A stretch of 64,000 nucleotides of DNA from Trebonia kvetii (GCF_007827045.1 NZ_RPFW01000012.1:62001-126000), one strand, 5' to 3'; shown: positions 1 to 9,182, numbered from the stretch's first letter. Numbers and translations are program-made. Notes: generated by a model not told the origin, from the letters alone.

Positions 1-1
1 G

Positions 2-81
2 ACCGCCGTGCTGGCAGGCGGCGCCTGCCTCGTCAGGAACCTGGCCCAGCCAGCCGCCCCGGCGCGGGTTGTTTCCGGTTG
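2..81 (+). CDS. C-terminal end of an unidentified protein (partial)
   Basis: Frame 2 is open from the window edge to a TGA at 79-81 and ends in residues PARVVSG. It may be the tail of a gene that starts outside the window. No motif is visible, and 26 residues cannot be assigned to a family. It could equally be chance reading in high-GC DNA. Confidence 0.25.
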
Positions 82-91
82 ATGTGCTGCG

Positions 92-98
92 GCGCAAT
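92..98 (-). promoter_or_regulatory. ATTGCGC motif upstream of the first monooxygenase
   Basis: The heptamer ATTGCGC lies here on the minus strand, about 115 bp before the GTG start at 211. The same heptamer occurs at 9124, 10505, 10545 (reverse), 14844 and 14855, all upstream of genes of this catabolic locus. Use as an operator of the GntR regulator at 1615 is an inference. Confidence 0.35.
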
Positions 99-210
99 CC
101 CGCGGGTACGGCGATGATCTTTCGCCGCAAACTACCCCTGCTGAACTCGGGTTATGGCCAGGCATACCGCCGGCCGTCGAAAGGCACCCGCAGCGCGAGG
201 GAGAACGATC

Positions 211-1512
211 GTGGTCACCAAGTTCCATCTTGGATGGTTCCTGAATTTCGTCGCCGACGAGTGGAACGGCACCTGGGGCGACGGCGCCAAGGACTTCACT
301 GGTGACTTCTACGTCGAGATGGCGAAGACCCTCGAGCGAGCCTGCTTCGACTACATACTGCTCGAGGACAAGCTCATGGTCTCAACCGCCTTCGGCGGCA
401 CCATGCAGTACGACCTCAAGCACGGCGTGAACCCGAAGCACGACCCCGTACCGCTCGCCGTCGCCATGCTGATGGCCACGACCAGGATCGGTGTCGTCCC
501 CACCATGTCGACGTCGTTCTACCCGCCCTTCCTGCTAGCGCGTCTCTGCTCGACCATCGATCACATGGCCAGGGGCCGCTTCGGGTGGAACGTCGTCACC
601 TCGGCCGAGGACCGCGCAGCGCAGAACTTCGGCCTGGACAAGCTCTTCGAGCATGACGAGCGGTACGCACGCGCCGAGGAGTTCCTCGAAGTCGTCACGA
701 AGCTCTGGGACTCCTGGGAACCCGGCGCGATCGTCCGCGACAAGGCCACCGGCACCTACGCGGATTACACCAAGGTGCACACCATCGACTTCGAGGGCAA
801 GTACTTCAAGTCGCGCGGGCCGCTCAACACGGCGCGCAGCCCGCAGGGCTGGCCCACCATCGCCCAGGCCGGCGCGTCGGTGCCCGGCAGGGAGCTGGCA
901 AGCCAGTACGCCGACACCATCGTCGCCCCCGCCAACGGGATCGAGGCGATGAAGGCCTACCGCCAGGACATCCGCGCCCGGATGGAAGGCAAGGGACGTA
1001 ATCCAGACGACTGCCAGGTGCTCTACATCGTCTCCCCGATCGTCGCCGACACCGAGGAAGAGGCGCACGCCAAGCGCGAACGCTGGCACAACGACCCGCT
1101 CTACATCGAATACCAGCTCGCGGAGATCTCCTCCATCACCGAGGTGGACTTTTCGCGGTTCGACCTCGACAAGCCCGTGCCGGATGGCGTGACAACCAAT
1201 GGCGAGCGCGGCGCCCTGGAAAGCTTCCTCTCCCGCGGCCGCGACAAGACCCTGCGCGAGCTTGTCACCGGCAACGGGCTTGGCGGCGCCATCCAGTTCA
1301 CCGGCACCCCGGATCAGGTGGCCGAGCGAATGGTGGCGGTCATGAACGAGGTCGGCGGGGATGGGTTCCTCATCACCAGCCCCGTGATGCGGCTCAGCCG
1401 GCGCTACGTCACCGAGATCGCCGACGGTCTCATCCCCGCGCTGCAGAAGCTGGGCGCGACGCGCACGTCCTACGACCATGAGCTGCTGCGGGAGAACCTG
1501 CACGCGTTCTGA
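211..1512 (+). CDS. NtaA/SnaA/DszA-type LLM flavin-dependent monooxygenase
   Basis: This is a 433-aa luciferase-like (LLM) monooxygenase of the nitrilotriacetate/pristinamycin/dibenzothiophene-sulfone subgroup, which uses FMNH2 from a separate reductase to oxidise small organic substrates. The family signature GRFGWNVVTS followed by AEDRAAQNFG is at about residues 122-141. The N-terminus TKFHLGWF matches the paralogues at 4385, 5712 and 11703. I chose GTG 211 because AGGGAG lies at 198-203 and the paralogues begin at the same point; a longer start at 154 has no ribosome site. It is transcribed toward the GntR regulator, opposite to the transporter operon. The substrate cannot be read from the sequence. 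Confidence 0.9.
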   Translation: MVTKFHLGWFLNFVADEWNGTWGDGAKDFTGDFYVEMAKTLERACFDYILLEDKLMVSTAFGGTMQYDLKHGVNPKHDPVPLAVAMLMATTRIGVVPTMSTSFYPPFLLARLCSTIDHMARGRFGWNVVTSAEDRAAQNFGLDKLFEHDERYARAEEFLEVVTKLWDSWEPGAIVRDKATGTYADYTKVHTIDFEGKYFKSRGPLNTARSPQGWPTIAQAGASVPGRELASQYADTIVAPANGIEAMKAYRQDIRARMEGKGRNPDDCQVLYIVSPIVADTEEEAHAKRERWHNDPLYIEYQLAEISSITEVDFSRFDLDKPVPDGVTTNGERGALESFLSRGRDKTLRELVTGNGLGGAIQFTGTPDQVAERMVAVMNEVGGDGFLITSPVMRLSRRYVTEIADGLIPALQKLGATRTSYDHELLRENLHAF

Positions 1513-1564
1513 GCCCCGCGCGATCCCGGCTGTAAACCGCCCGTTGCATGTGAGGCAACCAGCA

Positions 1565-1582
1565 GAAACAGGGATCTGTTTC
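1565..1582. promoter_or_regulatory. Perfect inverted repeat before the GntR gene
   Basis: GAAACAG-ggat-CTGTTTC is a perfect 7-4-7 palindrome, 22 bp before the AGGAGG ribosome site of the regulator gene. Its size and position fit an autoregulatory operator for a dimeric winged-helix repressor. A shorter repeat, GTTGC/GCAAC, lies just upstream near 1541-1557. Confidence 0.4.
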
Positions 1583-1614
1583 CATCGCAGAAACCCGTCG
1601 CCTAGGAGGTGGCA

Positions 1615-2382
1615 ATGGGACGTCCCGCCAGACCCGCACGCCCCGAGACCCTCTTCCAGCGGAACCGGCGTAAGCCGGAGCGCCTGAACAATTCGCTACG
1701 CCGGACCTATGACCTGCTCCGCTCGACACTGCAGAGCGCGGAGGGCACGGTCTACCTGGTGGAGGGAGAGCTCATGGACGCGCTCTCCGCCAGCCGGAAC
1801 ACGGTACGGGCCGTCCTCCAGCAAATGGCCAAGGACGGCTTGGTCACTAGGAGCCCCAAACGCGGCACGCAGTCCGCCGAGCAGTTGCTGCTCGGGGTCA
1901 ATTCGCTCTCTCCCGTCAGGGAGCTGGCTAGCGGGAGCACGATTCATACCGAACTGCGTGCCCTGGAAATCCAGACCGTGGGCTGTCCCCGGATGGTCCG
2001 CGAGCGGCTAGCGCTGCCAACGGACTTCACCGTGCTGATGATCGAGGGCCTGCTCACGCATTGCGAGGTGCCCATGGGCATCACGGTCAGCTACATCGCC
2101 TTGACCCGGCAGGAATCACGGGACGTCGCCGTCGACGAGCCTGACGCGATCCTCTTCGTCGAGAAGTACCTCGGCGCCAGGATCACCAGCAGCCGCACCA
2201 CGATCGGGGCCACGGCCGCCGACGCCCAGTCGGCGGAACTGATCGGCGTGGAACTCGGCGCTCCGATGATCTTCCTCGAGGACGTGCTCGAGGACGAGCA
2301 GGGCCGCCCCAGGGCCATCAGCCAGTTCCGGTTGCGCAGCGACCGGGTGGCCTTCCAGGCGGACGCGTTCCGCGCATCGTGA
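1615..2382 (+). CDS. GntR-family transcriptional regulator with UTRA domain
   Basis: The 255-aa protein has an N-terminal winged helix-turn-helix (about residues 25-85, containing SASRNTVRAVLQQMAKDGLV) and a C-terminal UTRA effector-binding domain (about 95-250). HutC-type GntR proteins usually repress catabolic genes until a substrate or metabolite binds the UTRA domain. ATG 1615 is preferred because AGGAGG ends 5 nt before it; GTG 1609 in the same frame overlaps that site. It follows the first monooxygenase and faces the ABC permease operon across a strong hairpin. GntR regulators also accompany known NTA monooxygenase loci, so control of the surrounding genes is likely but inferred. Confidence 0.88.
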   Translation: MGRPARPARPETLFQRNRRKPERLNNSLRRTYDLLRSTLQSAEGTVYLVEGELMDALSASRNTVRAVLQQMAKDGLVTRSPKRGTQSAEQLLLGVNSLSPVRELASGSTIHTELRALEIQTVGCPRMVRERLALPTDFTVLMIEGLLTHCEVPMGITVSYIALTRQESRDVAVDEPDAILFVEKYLGARITSSRTTIGATAADAQSAELIGVELGAPMIFLEDVLEDEQGRPRAISQFRLRSDRVAFQADAFRAS

Positions 2383-2387
2383 ATGAC

Positions 2388-2418
2388 GGCGCCCCCGGAC
2401 TCAATGTCCGGGGGCGTC
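2388..2418. terminator. Bidirectional hairpin terminator
   Basis: A 13-bp stem (core GCCCCCGGAC pairing with GTCCGGGGGC, loop TCAAT) lies between the stop of the GntR gene and the stop of the convergent ABC permease gene. Its place between convergent genes supports two-way termination. There is no U-tract, as is common in actinomycetes. Confidence 0.75.
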
Positions 2419-2427
2419 AACTTCTCC

Positions 2428-3423
2428 CTACATCGCCACCCGCGGGTCGGCGATCGCCTGCAGCATGTCGACCACCACGTTCGCCACGACGTACAGGAGC
2501 CCGACGACCAGCGTGACGCCTGCGATGGTGTTGAAATCGCCGGCCGTGATCGCCTGGGCGATGTAGAGGCCGATGCCGGGGCGAGCGAAGATCATCTCCA
2601 CCACGATGCTGCTGCCGATGAGGCCGGCGAGCTGCAGGCCCATCAGTGCCAGGACCGGGCCGAGCGCGTTGCGCAGTCCGTGCCTGACCAGTACCGTCCG
2701 CTCGCTCAGGCCCTTGGCCCTCGCGGTACGCATGTAGTCCGACCGCATCACCCCTTCCAGGCTGCTGCGCAGCACGCGGCCGACCGCGACGGCCGGCGTG
2801 ATCGCGACGCAGAGGGCCGGCAGGATGAGGTGGCGGATGTCGTCCACGAACAGGCCGGGGCGGCCGGCGATCCAGCTGTCGATCGCCAGGAAGCCGGTCG
2901 GGCCGGTAGGCGCGTTGTACGACGATGTCTGGCCGGTGATCGGCAGCAGGTTCAGCCAGCGGAAGAAGACCAGCATCCCGAGCAGGCAGGCGAGGAAGAC
3001 CGGCACCGAGGCGCCGGCCACCATGATGAACTTGAGCACTCCCGAGCCTCGCCACCCCTGGGCCGTCGCGATGCCGAGGAAGAAGCCGATCACGACGATG
3101 AGGAAGAACGCGGCGACGATCAGCTCGAGAGTGACGGGGAGATAGTTCCGCAGGTCCTGGGCGACGGGAGTGCGCGTGACCGACGAATCGCCGAGGTTCC
3201 CGGACAGGGCGCGCCCGACGTAATCGAAGAACTGGACAGGGACCGGCTTGTCGAGGCCGAGCTGGTGGCGGGCGGCGGCGTACACCGCAGGCGATGCCTT
3301 TGCCCCCACCAGGGCGGCGACCGGATCGACCGGCGAGATCTTCTGCAGGATGAAGACGACCAGGACGAGGGCGAGCAGCACAGGAACCGCACCACCGAGG
3401 CGGCGGCCGAGGACGAGGAGCAT
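2428..3423 (-). CDS. Dipeptide/nickel-type ABC transporter permease (DppB-like)
   Basis: This 331-aa integral membrane permease belongs to the BPD_transp_1 family, DppB/OppB type. It starts with the typical first membrane helix (VPVLLALVLVVFILQ) and the motif ISPVDPVAALVG, has about six membrane segments, and carries the EAA-like loop DYMRTARAKGLSERTVLVRH that contacts the ATPase. With the DppC-like protein 34 bp upstream it forms the membrane channel of the importer served by the double ATPase at 7042 and probably the binding protein at 13061. It is the last gene of the minus-strand operon and ends at a strong hairpin. Confidence 0.9.
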   Translation of the reverse strand: MLLVLGRRLGGAVPVLLALVLVVFILQKISPVDPVAALVGAKASPAVYAAARHQLGLDKPVPVQFFDYVGRALSGNLGDSSVTRTPVAQDLRNYLPVTLELIVAAFFLIVVIGFFLGIATAQGWRGSGVLKFIMVAGASVPVFLACLLGMLVFFRWLNLLPITGQTSSYNAPTGPTGFLAIDSWIAGRPGLFVDDIRHLILPALCVAITPAVAVGRVLRSSLEGVMRSDYMRTARAKGLSERTVLVRHGLRNALGPVLALMGLQLAGLIGSSIVVEMIFARPGIGLYIAQAITAGDFNTIAGVTLVVGLLYVVANVVVDMLQAIADPRVAM

Positions 3424-3457
3424 GTCATGACCCGTTTCGTTGCGGAGGAGGCGGAAC

Positions 3458-4336
3458 TTAGCGACTGGCGATGCGGTCGCGGATGGCGTCGCCGGCGAAG
3501 TTGCTGACGATCGCGATGACGGCGACCCCGACGGCGGGGAACACCGGGATCCACCAGGACGTCAGGATGTTGGTCATGCCCTGCGCGGCCATGGCGCCAA
3601 GCTCGGGTGCCGGCTCTGGCGCGCCAAGGCCGAGGAAGGACAGGCTCGACAGCATCAGCACCAGTGCCGAGATGTCCAGGCTCGCGGTCACGATCGTCAC
3701 GGGGATGGCTCCGGGTAGCAGGTGCCTGCTGAGCAGCCGCCGCCAGCCGGCGCCGGCCAGCTTCGCCGCCTCCATATGCGGCGAGGCGCGCAGCCTTCGC
3801 ACCTCTGCCCGCACGATGCGCGTGTAGAGCGGCCACCAGACGATGGCGACGCCGATCAGGGTGTGCAGGTACGACGGGCCGAGCACAGCGACGATGGCGA
3901 TCGCCAGGATCGGGGCGGGCAGCGCGAGGAACACATCGGTGACGCGCATGAGGACGTTGTCCAGCCACCCGCCTACGGCGCCGGCGACAAGGCCGATGAG
4001 ACCGCCGAAGAAGACTCCGGATGCCACCACGCCGAGTGCGCCCCACCAGCTCGTCGCCATCCCGGCCAGGACGCGGCTGAATATGTCCCTGCCCACCGTG
4101 TCGGTGCCGAACCAGTTGGTGGCGTTCGGGCCGGTCTGCGGCAGTCCCGCGGGCACGAGCGGGTTGAAGGGCGCGATCTCCTTCGCGAAGATCGCGATCA
4201 CGAACAGCAGCGCGAGCGCCCCGAGGGCGGCCCAGCTTGAGGCGGTGGAACCGCGGAGGTACTCCCGCGGCGACGCCGCGATTCTGGTCCTGACGGGCAC
4301 CAGCTTGGTTGCGGCGTAGGGTTCTGCGACGGCCAT
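3458..4336 (-). CDS. Dipeptide/nickel-type ABC transporter permease (DppC-like)
   Basis: The 292-aa DppC/OppC-type permease has an N-terminal membrane helix (ALGALALLFVIAIFA), the family motif NWFGTDTVGRDIFSRVLAGM, further helices, and a loop of the EAA type near VRRLRASPHMEAAKLAGAG. It pairs with the DppB-like permease to form the translocation pore. It lies 48 bp after the monooxygenase gene at 4385, so uptake and oxidation genes are in one transcription unit. The substrate is probably a small charged organic compound rather than a peptide, judging only from the neighbours. Confidence 0.9.
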   Translation of the reverse strand: MAVAEPYAATKLVPVRTRIAASPREYLRGSTASSWAALGALALLFVIAIFAKEIAPFNPLVPAGLPQTGPNATNWFGTDTVGRDIFSRVLAGMATSWWGALGVVASGVFFGGLIGLVAGAVGGWLDNVLMRVTDVFLALPAPILAIAIVAVLGPSYLHTLIGVAIVWWPLYTRIVRAEVRRLRASPHMEAAKLAGAGWRRLLSRHLLPGAIPVTIVTASLDISALVLMLSSLSFLGLGAPEPAPELGAMAAQGMTNILTSWWIPVFPAVGVAVIAIVSNFAGDAIRDRIASR

Positions 4337-4384
4337 TTCTTCTCCTAGAGCTCGCAGTCGACGGGGCCAACGGGTAGCGGCTGG

Positions 4385-5698
4385 TCAGAACTCGCGCAGG
4401 GTCTCGCGCAGGGTGGATTTGCCGTACTGGGTACGCACCACGCCCAGCCGCTGCAGCTCGGGGATGAGGCCGTCGCAGATGTCGGTGATGTACGAGCGGC
4501 TTAGGTTCCAGCCTGGCTTGGTTATCAGGAAACCGTCGCCGCCGACCTCCTCCATGACATCGGCCATCTTCCTTGCGACCTCCTGTGGCGTCCCGACCAG
4601 GTCCAGGCCCCGCCGTGCGCGGAGCATGGTCAGCTCGCGCAGGGTGTAGGCCGTGCCGGAATCGTCGCCCTCCATGAACCGCTGCAGTGAGCTCTGCTCG
4701 CCGTTGGTCGTCAGCTCCCTGGGGAGCGGCTCGTCCAGGTCGAACCGGCTGAAGTCGATCTCGGTATTCGATGCGATGCCGACGAGCTGCTTCTCGACGT
4801 ACGACGGGTGGCCGAGTATGCGCTCGAGCTTGGCCTCGGCCTCTGCCTTGGTCGGCGCGATCACCGGCCCCGCGGTGAACAGCAGCTTGATGTCGTCGGG
4901 GTCGCGGCCCGCGGCTGCGGCCCTGGCACGGACGTCGTCGCGGTACTCCTTCATCGCGGCGAGCCCGTTCATGGAGGCCACGATCGCGTCGGCGGCGCCC
5001 GCCGCGAACTGACGGCCCTTCGGCGAAGCTCCCGCCTGGAGGAACGCGGGACGATGCTGCGGGGAGGGAATCGTGTTCAACGGGCCGCGGGACTTGAAGT
5101 ACTTCCCCTCGAAGTCGATGGTGTGCACCTTGGCGAAGTCCGCGTAGGTGTGCGTTTCCCTGTCCATCACCACCGCGTCCCGTTCCCACGAGTCCCACAA
5201 CTGGTTGACCACGTCGAAGTACTCCTGGGCCACGTTGTAGCGCTCGTCATGCGCCGGCAGCGCGTCCATGCCGAAGTTCTGCGCCGCGCGGTCCTCGGCG
5301 GAGGACACGATGTTCCACCCGAAACGGCCGCCCGCGATCGAGTCGACCGTCGAGCACGCCCGTGCCAGCAGGTACGGCGGATAGAACGAGGTCGACAGCG
5401 TCGCCACCACCCCGAGCCTGCTCGTCTTGGCGGCCAGCTTGACGGCGAGCGGGAGCGGGTCATGCTTGGGCGCGAACTGGCAGTGCTTGAGCGAGCCCTC
5501 CATCGTGCCGCCGTACGCGTCGGCCACCATCACGGTGTCCTCGATCATGATGAGGTCAAAGCCGGCTCGTTCCATCGAGCGGGCCATGTCGACGTAGAAG
5601 TCGCCGTTGGCCCAGGCGGCCACGTCTGGTGAGGAGTCGTCGGTGTCCCACTCCGGCGGGATGAAGTTCATGAACCAGCCCAGGTGAAACTTGGTCAT
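4385..5698 (-). CDS. NtaA/SnaA/DszA-type LLM flavin-dependent monooxygenase
   Basis: At 437 aa this is the same length as the enzymes at 5712 and 11703. The family signature GRFGWNIVSSAEDRAAQNFG is at about residues 123-142, and the substrate-loop motif GKYFKSRGPLNTIPSPQ follows. It is very close to the enzyme encoded just upstream at 5712, so the two are a tandem duplicate that has diverged (for example in residues 190-290). ATG 5698 is chosen because all paralogues begin TKFHLGWF; the upstream reading to 5773 runs into the neighbouring gene. Thirteen bp separate it from the stop of the previous gene. It needs reduced FMN, probably from the reductases at 10665-11650. Confidence 0.9.
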   Translation of the reverse strand: MTKFHLGWFMNFIPPEWDTDDSSPDVAAWANGDFYVDMARSMERAGFDLIMIEDTVMVADAYGGTMEGSLKHCQFAPKHDPLPLAVKLAAKTSRLGVVATLSTSFYPPYLLARACSTVDSIAGGRFGWNIVSSAEDRAAQNFGMDALPAHDERYNVAQEYFDVVNQLWDSWERDAVVMDRETHTYADFAKVHTIDFEGKYFKSRGPLNTIPSPQHRPAFLQAGASPKGRQFAAGAADAIVASMNGLAAMKEYRDDVRARAAAAGRDPDDIKLLFTAGPVIAPTKAEAEAKLERILGHPSYVEKQLVGIASNTEIDFSRFDLDEPLPRELTTNGEQSSLQRFMEGDDSGTAYTLRELTMLRARRGLDLVGTPQEVARKMADVMEEVGGDGFLITKPGWNLSRSYITDICDGLIPELQRLGVVRTQYGKSTLRETLREF

Positions 5699-5711
5699 CA
5701 CGCGCTCGCTC

Positions 5712-7025
5712 TCAGAATTCGCGCAGCGTCTGCCGCAGGGTGGGCTTGGTGTACTCGCTCCGCACGAGGCCACGGCGCTGCAGCTCGGGCACGAGGCCGT
5801 CGCAGATGTCGGTGATGTACTTGCGATTCAGGTCCCACCCGGGCTTGAAGATCAGGAAGCCGTCGCCGCCGATCTCCTCCATCGCCTGGGCCATCTGCTC
5901 CGCTACCTGGGCAGGCGTGCCGACCATCTCGATCCCCTGCTTGGCCATGTGCAGGGCGAGCTGACGCAGGGTCTGCTTTCCTGACCCGTCACCGCGCATG
6001 AACCACTCGAGCGAGCCGCGCTCGCCGTTGGTGGTCAGCCCAGCGGGCAGCGGCTCGTCGAGCGGGAACACGGAGAAGTCGATCTCGGTGTTCGAGGAGA
6101 TCTCGACCAGGCGCTTGCGGATGTACAGGTCGTTGTTGGCGATCCGCTCGACCTCTGCCTTCGCCTCCTGCTCGGTGGCGGCGACGGTCGGCGAGACGCA
6201 GAACATCAGCTTGATGTCGTCGGGATCGCGCCCCATCTCCGCCGCGCGGCGGCGGATGTCGTCGCGGTACTCCTTCATGCCCTGGATGCCGGTCCCGACC
6301 GCGACGATCGCGTCGGCGGCCTTCGCGGCGAACGCGCGGCCCCGCGGCGAGGCGCCGGCCTGCAGGATCGTCGGCTTGTGCTGCGGCGAGGGAATCGTGT
6401 TCAGCGGGCCGCGGGACTTGAAGTACTTTCCGGCGAAATCGATCGTGTGGACCTTACGGAAGTCGGCGTAGGTGTGGGTCTCCCTGTCCATCACCACCGC
6501 GTCCGGTTCCCACGAGTCCCACAGCTGGTTGACCAGCTCGAAGTACTCGTCGGCCATGTTGTACCGCTCGTCGTGCTCGTACAGCCTGTCCAGGCCGAAG
6601 TTCTGCGCCGCGCGATCCTCGGCCGAGGACACGATGTTCCACCCGAACCTGCCGCCCGCTATCGAATCGGCGGTCGAGCACGCCCGGGCCAGCAGGTACG
6701 GCGGGTAGAAGCTGGTCGACAGGGTGGCGACCACGCCGATCTTGCTGGTGTTCGCCGCCACCTTGATGGCAAGCGGCAGCGGGTCGTGCTTGGGCGCGAA
6801 GACGGAGTTCTTCAGCGACCCCTCCATGGTCCCGCCGTACGCGTCGGCCACCATCACGGTGTCCTCGATCATCATGAAGTCGAAGCAGGCGCGCTCCATC
6901 GACCGCGCCATGTCGACGTAGAAGTCGCCGTTGGCCCAGCTGGCCACGTCGGGGGACGTGTAGTCGCTATCCCACTCCGGCGGGATGAAATTCATGAACC
7001 AGCCCAGATGGAACTTCTTGGTCAT
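5712..7025 (-). CDS. NtaA/SnaA/DszA-type LLM flavin-dependent monooxygenase
   Basis: This 437-aa paralogue of the enzyme at 4385 shares most residues along its length, including GRFGWNIVSSAEDRAAQNFG and the GKYFKSRGPLNTIPSPQ stretch. ATG 7025 follows an AAAGG site and lies 16 bp after the stop of the double ATPase gene, so it is co-transcribed and probably translationally linked. The family acts in the cytoplasm on FMNH2 and O2. Two such closely related enzymes may form a heteromer, act on successive intermediates or accept related substrates; the sequence does not decide between these. Confidence 0.9.
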   Translation of the reverse strand: MTKKFHLGWFMNFIPPEWDSDYTSPDVASWANGDFYVDMARSMERACFDFMMIEDTVMVADAYGGTMEGSLKNSVFAPKHDPLPLAIKVAANTSKIGVVATLSTSFYPPYLLARACSTADSIAGGRFGWNIVSSAEDRAAQNFGLDRLYEHDERYNMADEYFELVNQLWDSWEPDAVVMDRETHTYADFRKVHTIDFAGKYFKSRGPLNTIPSPQHKPTILQAGASPRGRAFAAKAADAIVAVGTGIQGMKEYRDDIRRRAAEMGRDPDDIKLMFCVSPTVAATEQEAKAEVERIANNDLYIRKRLVEISSNTEIDFSVFPLDEPLPAGLTTNGERGSLEWFMRGDGSGKQTLRQLALHMAKQGIEMVGTPAQVAEQMAQAMEEIGGDGFLIFKPGWDLNRKYITDICDGLVPELQRRGLVRSEYTKPTLRQTLREF

Positions 7026-7041
7026 GAGACTGCCTTTCTGC

Positions 7042-9024
7042 CTACCGGGCGGCGACGCGCTCCGAAGCGGACTGGGTGAGGAAACAGGACGCGACACGGC
7101 CGGGGGCGCCGTCGATCGCGTAGAGCACCGGCTCTTCCGCGGAGCACTTGTCCAGCCGCTCCGCGCACCGGGGGTGGAACGAGCAGCCCGCGGGCACGGC
7201 GAGCGGGCTGGCCGGCTCGCCGGGCAGCCGCACCGGAGCGGTGCCAGGCGCGGGCAGCGCCGCGAGCAGTGCCTTGGTGTACGGATGCCGCGGTGAGCTG
7301 ATGATCTCCTCGGTGGGGCCGACCTCGACGATCTGGCCGAGGTACATCACCGCGACCCGGTCGGAGATGAAGCGGGCCGCGGCGAGGTCGTGAGTGACGA
7401 ACATGACCGCGATGCCGAGTTCCCTGCGCAGATCCTGCAGCAGGTTGAGCACGGAAGCCGCCAGCGAGGCGTCAAGCGCGGAGGTCGGCTCATCGCAAAG
7501 CAGCAGGGCGGGCGGCACGATGACGGCGCGGGCGAACGCGACGCGCTGCCGCTGACCGCCCGACAGCAGCCCGGCCTTGACGCCGGCGAAGTCGGGCGGC
7601 AGGCCGACCTGGCGCAGGACCGCGTCCACCCGGGCACGCCGCTCCGCGCGGCTGGTGGTCTTGATCAGGCGTTCTCCCACAATCTCACCGACCGTCAGCC
7701 ATGGCGTCAGCGATGCGCCCGCATCCTGGAAAACCATCTGCGGCCGGGAGTCGGACCGCTCCACCGTCCCGCCGCTCGGCTTCATCAGCCCGGCGACAAC
7801 ACGCAGCAGCGTCGACTTCCCTGAGCCCGACTCGCCAACGACCGCCAGGGACTCGCCCGGCTCAACCTCGAGGATGATGTTGCGCAGCGCGTGCAGTTTG
7901 TCCGTCTTGAACGGCCCCCTGCGCACGTCGAAGGTCCTGTCGACACCGTCGATCTCCAGCGCTCTGCGCTGCTTGTCCAGCTCGATCATGGGCGCGAAGG
8001 CCGGAGTCTCCGCCCTGCCGCCCAGCGTGCCCGCGGCCTCGGGAACGAGGCACGCGGACAGCCCGCCATGGACGGGAGACGGCTGCAGGAGAGGGAGATT
8101 CTCCGTGCAGGCCTCGGTCGCCGCGGGGCACCGCGGTACGAAGGCGCAACCTGGCGGCTGAGCTCGCGGGTCCGGCGGCTCGCCGGGAAGCGTTGGGATG
8201 CGGCGCCCGGCCGGCAGGTTCAGGTCGAGGCGCGCGCCGAGCAGCCCCGCCGTATACGGGTGCGAGGGGCTGGCGATGACCTCGCTCATCTTGCCGGTCT
8301 CGACGATGCGGCCGCCGTACATGACGGCGACGCGGTCCGAGATCTGCGAGGCCACCCCCATGTCGTGAGTCACCAGGATGAACGAGGTGCCAAGCTCGTC
8401 GCACAGGTCCCTGATCAGGCCGAGCACCTGCGCCTGAACGGTGACGTCGAGCGCGGTGGTCGGCTCGTCGGCGATGACCAGGTCGGGGCGGCCGGCCACG
8501 GCCATGGCGATCATGACGCGCTGCCGCAGGCCGCCGGAGAGCTCGTGCGGAAACGCCTTCATCCGGCGCCCGGGGTCGGGGACGCCGACGAGTTCAAGCA
8601 GCCGCAGCGCCTCCTGCTCGGAGCCGGCGGCCTCGGCGACCTGCCTGCCGACCCGCATGGTGGGGTTGAGCGAGGTCATCGGATCCTGGAACACCGCGCC
8701 CAGATGCGCCTTGCGGACCGTGTTGCGAGCGGCGGGCGAGGCGGAGACCATGTCGGTCCCGCATACCTCCGCCGTGCCGGTGATCTTCGGCATCGGATGG
8801 CCGGCCAGCAGCCCGAGAAGGGCAAGCCCCATGACGCTCTTGCCCGAGCCGGATTCGCCTACCACGGCGAGGATCTCGCCCGGGTAGATGTCGAGGTCGA
8901 TGCCGCGGAGGGAGTGGACGGGGGCGCCGCGTCGGCTGAACGTAACGGTGAGATCTCTGATCTTCGCGCGAGGCGTCTCGCCATCGAGGACGGCTGCGGC
9001 CGGACTGTTCTGAGTGGTCGTCAT
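7042..9024 (-). CDS. Fused double ATPase of a dipeptide/nickel-type ABC importer (DppD-DppF)
   Basis: The 660-aa protein contains two complete ABC cassettes. The first has Walker A GESGSGKS at residues 56-63 and signature LSGGLRQR; the second has another GESGSGKS and signature LSGGQRQR. Each half ends with the oligopeptide-transporter C-terminal motif (PGEPPDPRAQPPGCAFVPRC and PGEPASPLAVPAGCSFHPRC), whose cysteines are typical of DppD/DppF proteins. DppD and DppF are often separate genes but are commonly fused in actinobacteria and in GsiA-type systems. It energises the two permeases at 2428 and 3458, which lie downstream in the same operon with two monooxygenase genes between. Confidence 0.93.
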   Translation of the reverse strand: MTTTQNSPAAAVLDGETPRAKIRDLTVTFSRRGAPVHSLRGIDLDIYPGEILAVVGESGSGKSVMGLALLGLLAGHPMPKITGTAEVCGTDMVSASPAARNTVRKAHLGAVFQDPMTSLNPTMRVGRQVAEAAGSEQEALRLLELVGVPDPGRRMKAFPHELSGGLRQRVMIAMAVAGRPDLVIADEPTTALDVTVQAQVLGLIRDLCDELGTSFILVTHDMGVASQISDRVAVMYGGRIVETGKMSEVIASPSHPYTAGLLGARLDLNLPAGRRIPTLPGEPPDPRAQPPGCAFVPRCPAATEACTENLPLLQPSPVHGGLSACLVPEAAGTLGGRAETPAFAPMIELDKQRRALEIDGVDRTFDVRRGPFKTDKLHALRNIILEVEPGESLAVVGESGSGKSTLLRVVAGLMKPSGGTVERSDSRPQMVFQDAGASLTPWLTVGEIVGERLIKTTSRAERRARVDAVLRQVGLPPDFAGVKAGLLSGGQRQRVAFARAVIVPPALLLCDEPTSALDASLAASVLNLLQDLRRELGIAVMFVTHDLAAARFISDRVAVMYLGQIVEVGPTEEIISSPRHPYTKALLAALPAPGTAPVRLPGEPASPLAVPAGCSFHPRCAERLDKCSAEEPVLYAIDGAPGRVASCFLTQSASERVAAR

Positions 9025-9123
9025 CGGTTGGCTGCACCTCTCCTTGCTCGGTCGCGGTGCGGGTCGTGAGACCGATCAAAACGCGCGGGGGTGACGGCCG
9101 TGGGTCAAGACCATGCCTCTCGC

Positions 9124-9130
9124 ATTGCGC
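9124..9130 (+). promoter_or_regulatory. ATTGCGC motif upstream of the ATPase-monooxygenase-permease genes
   Basis: ATTGCGC followed by GTAATAC lies 100 bp before the ATPase start, in the 158-bp gap after the MFS gene. The copy at 10505 is followed by the similar CGGATAC. This gap could hold an internal promoter controlled with the rest of the locus. Confidence 0.35.
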
Positions 9131-9182
9131 GTAATACGCTCCGCGGGCCATTTGTGTTAACCGGGAAGGCGTGAGTCGTGGG

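Noticed and set aside
2383..3507. Long plus-strand frame of 374 codons
   Set aside because: It is antisense to the DppB-like permease, is dominated by Asp, Arg, Gln and His, and lacks a ribosome site. It is a high-GC shadow.
3120..5198. Minus-strand frame of 692 codons
   Set aside because: It spans parts of three real genes in the wrong frame and is Arg/Gly/Pro-rich without any motif.
7891..9069. Plus-strand frame of 392 codons
   Set aside because: Antisense to the double ATPase gene, with the shadow composition typical of this genome.
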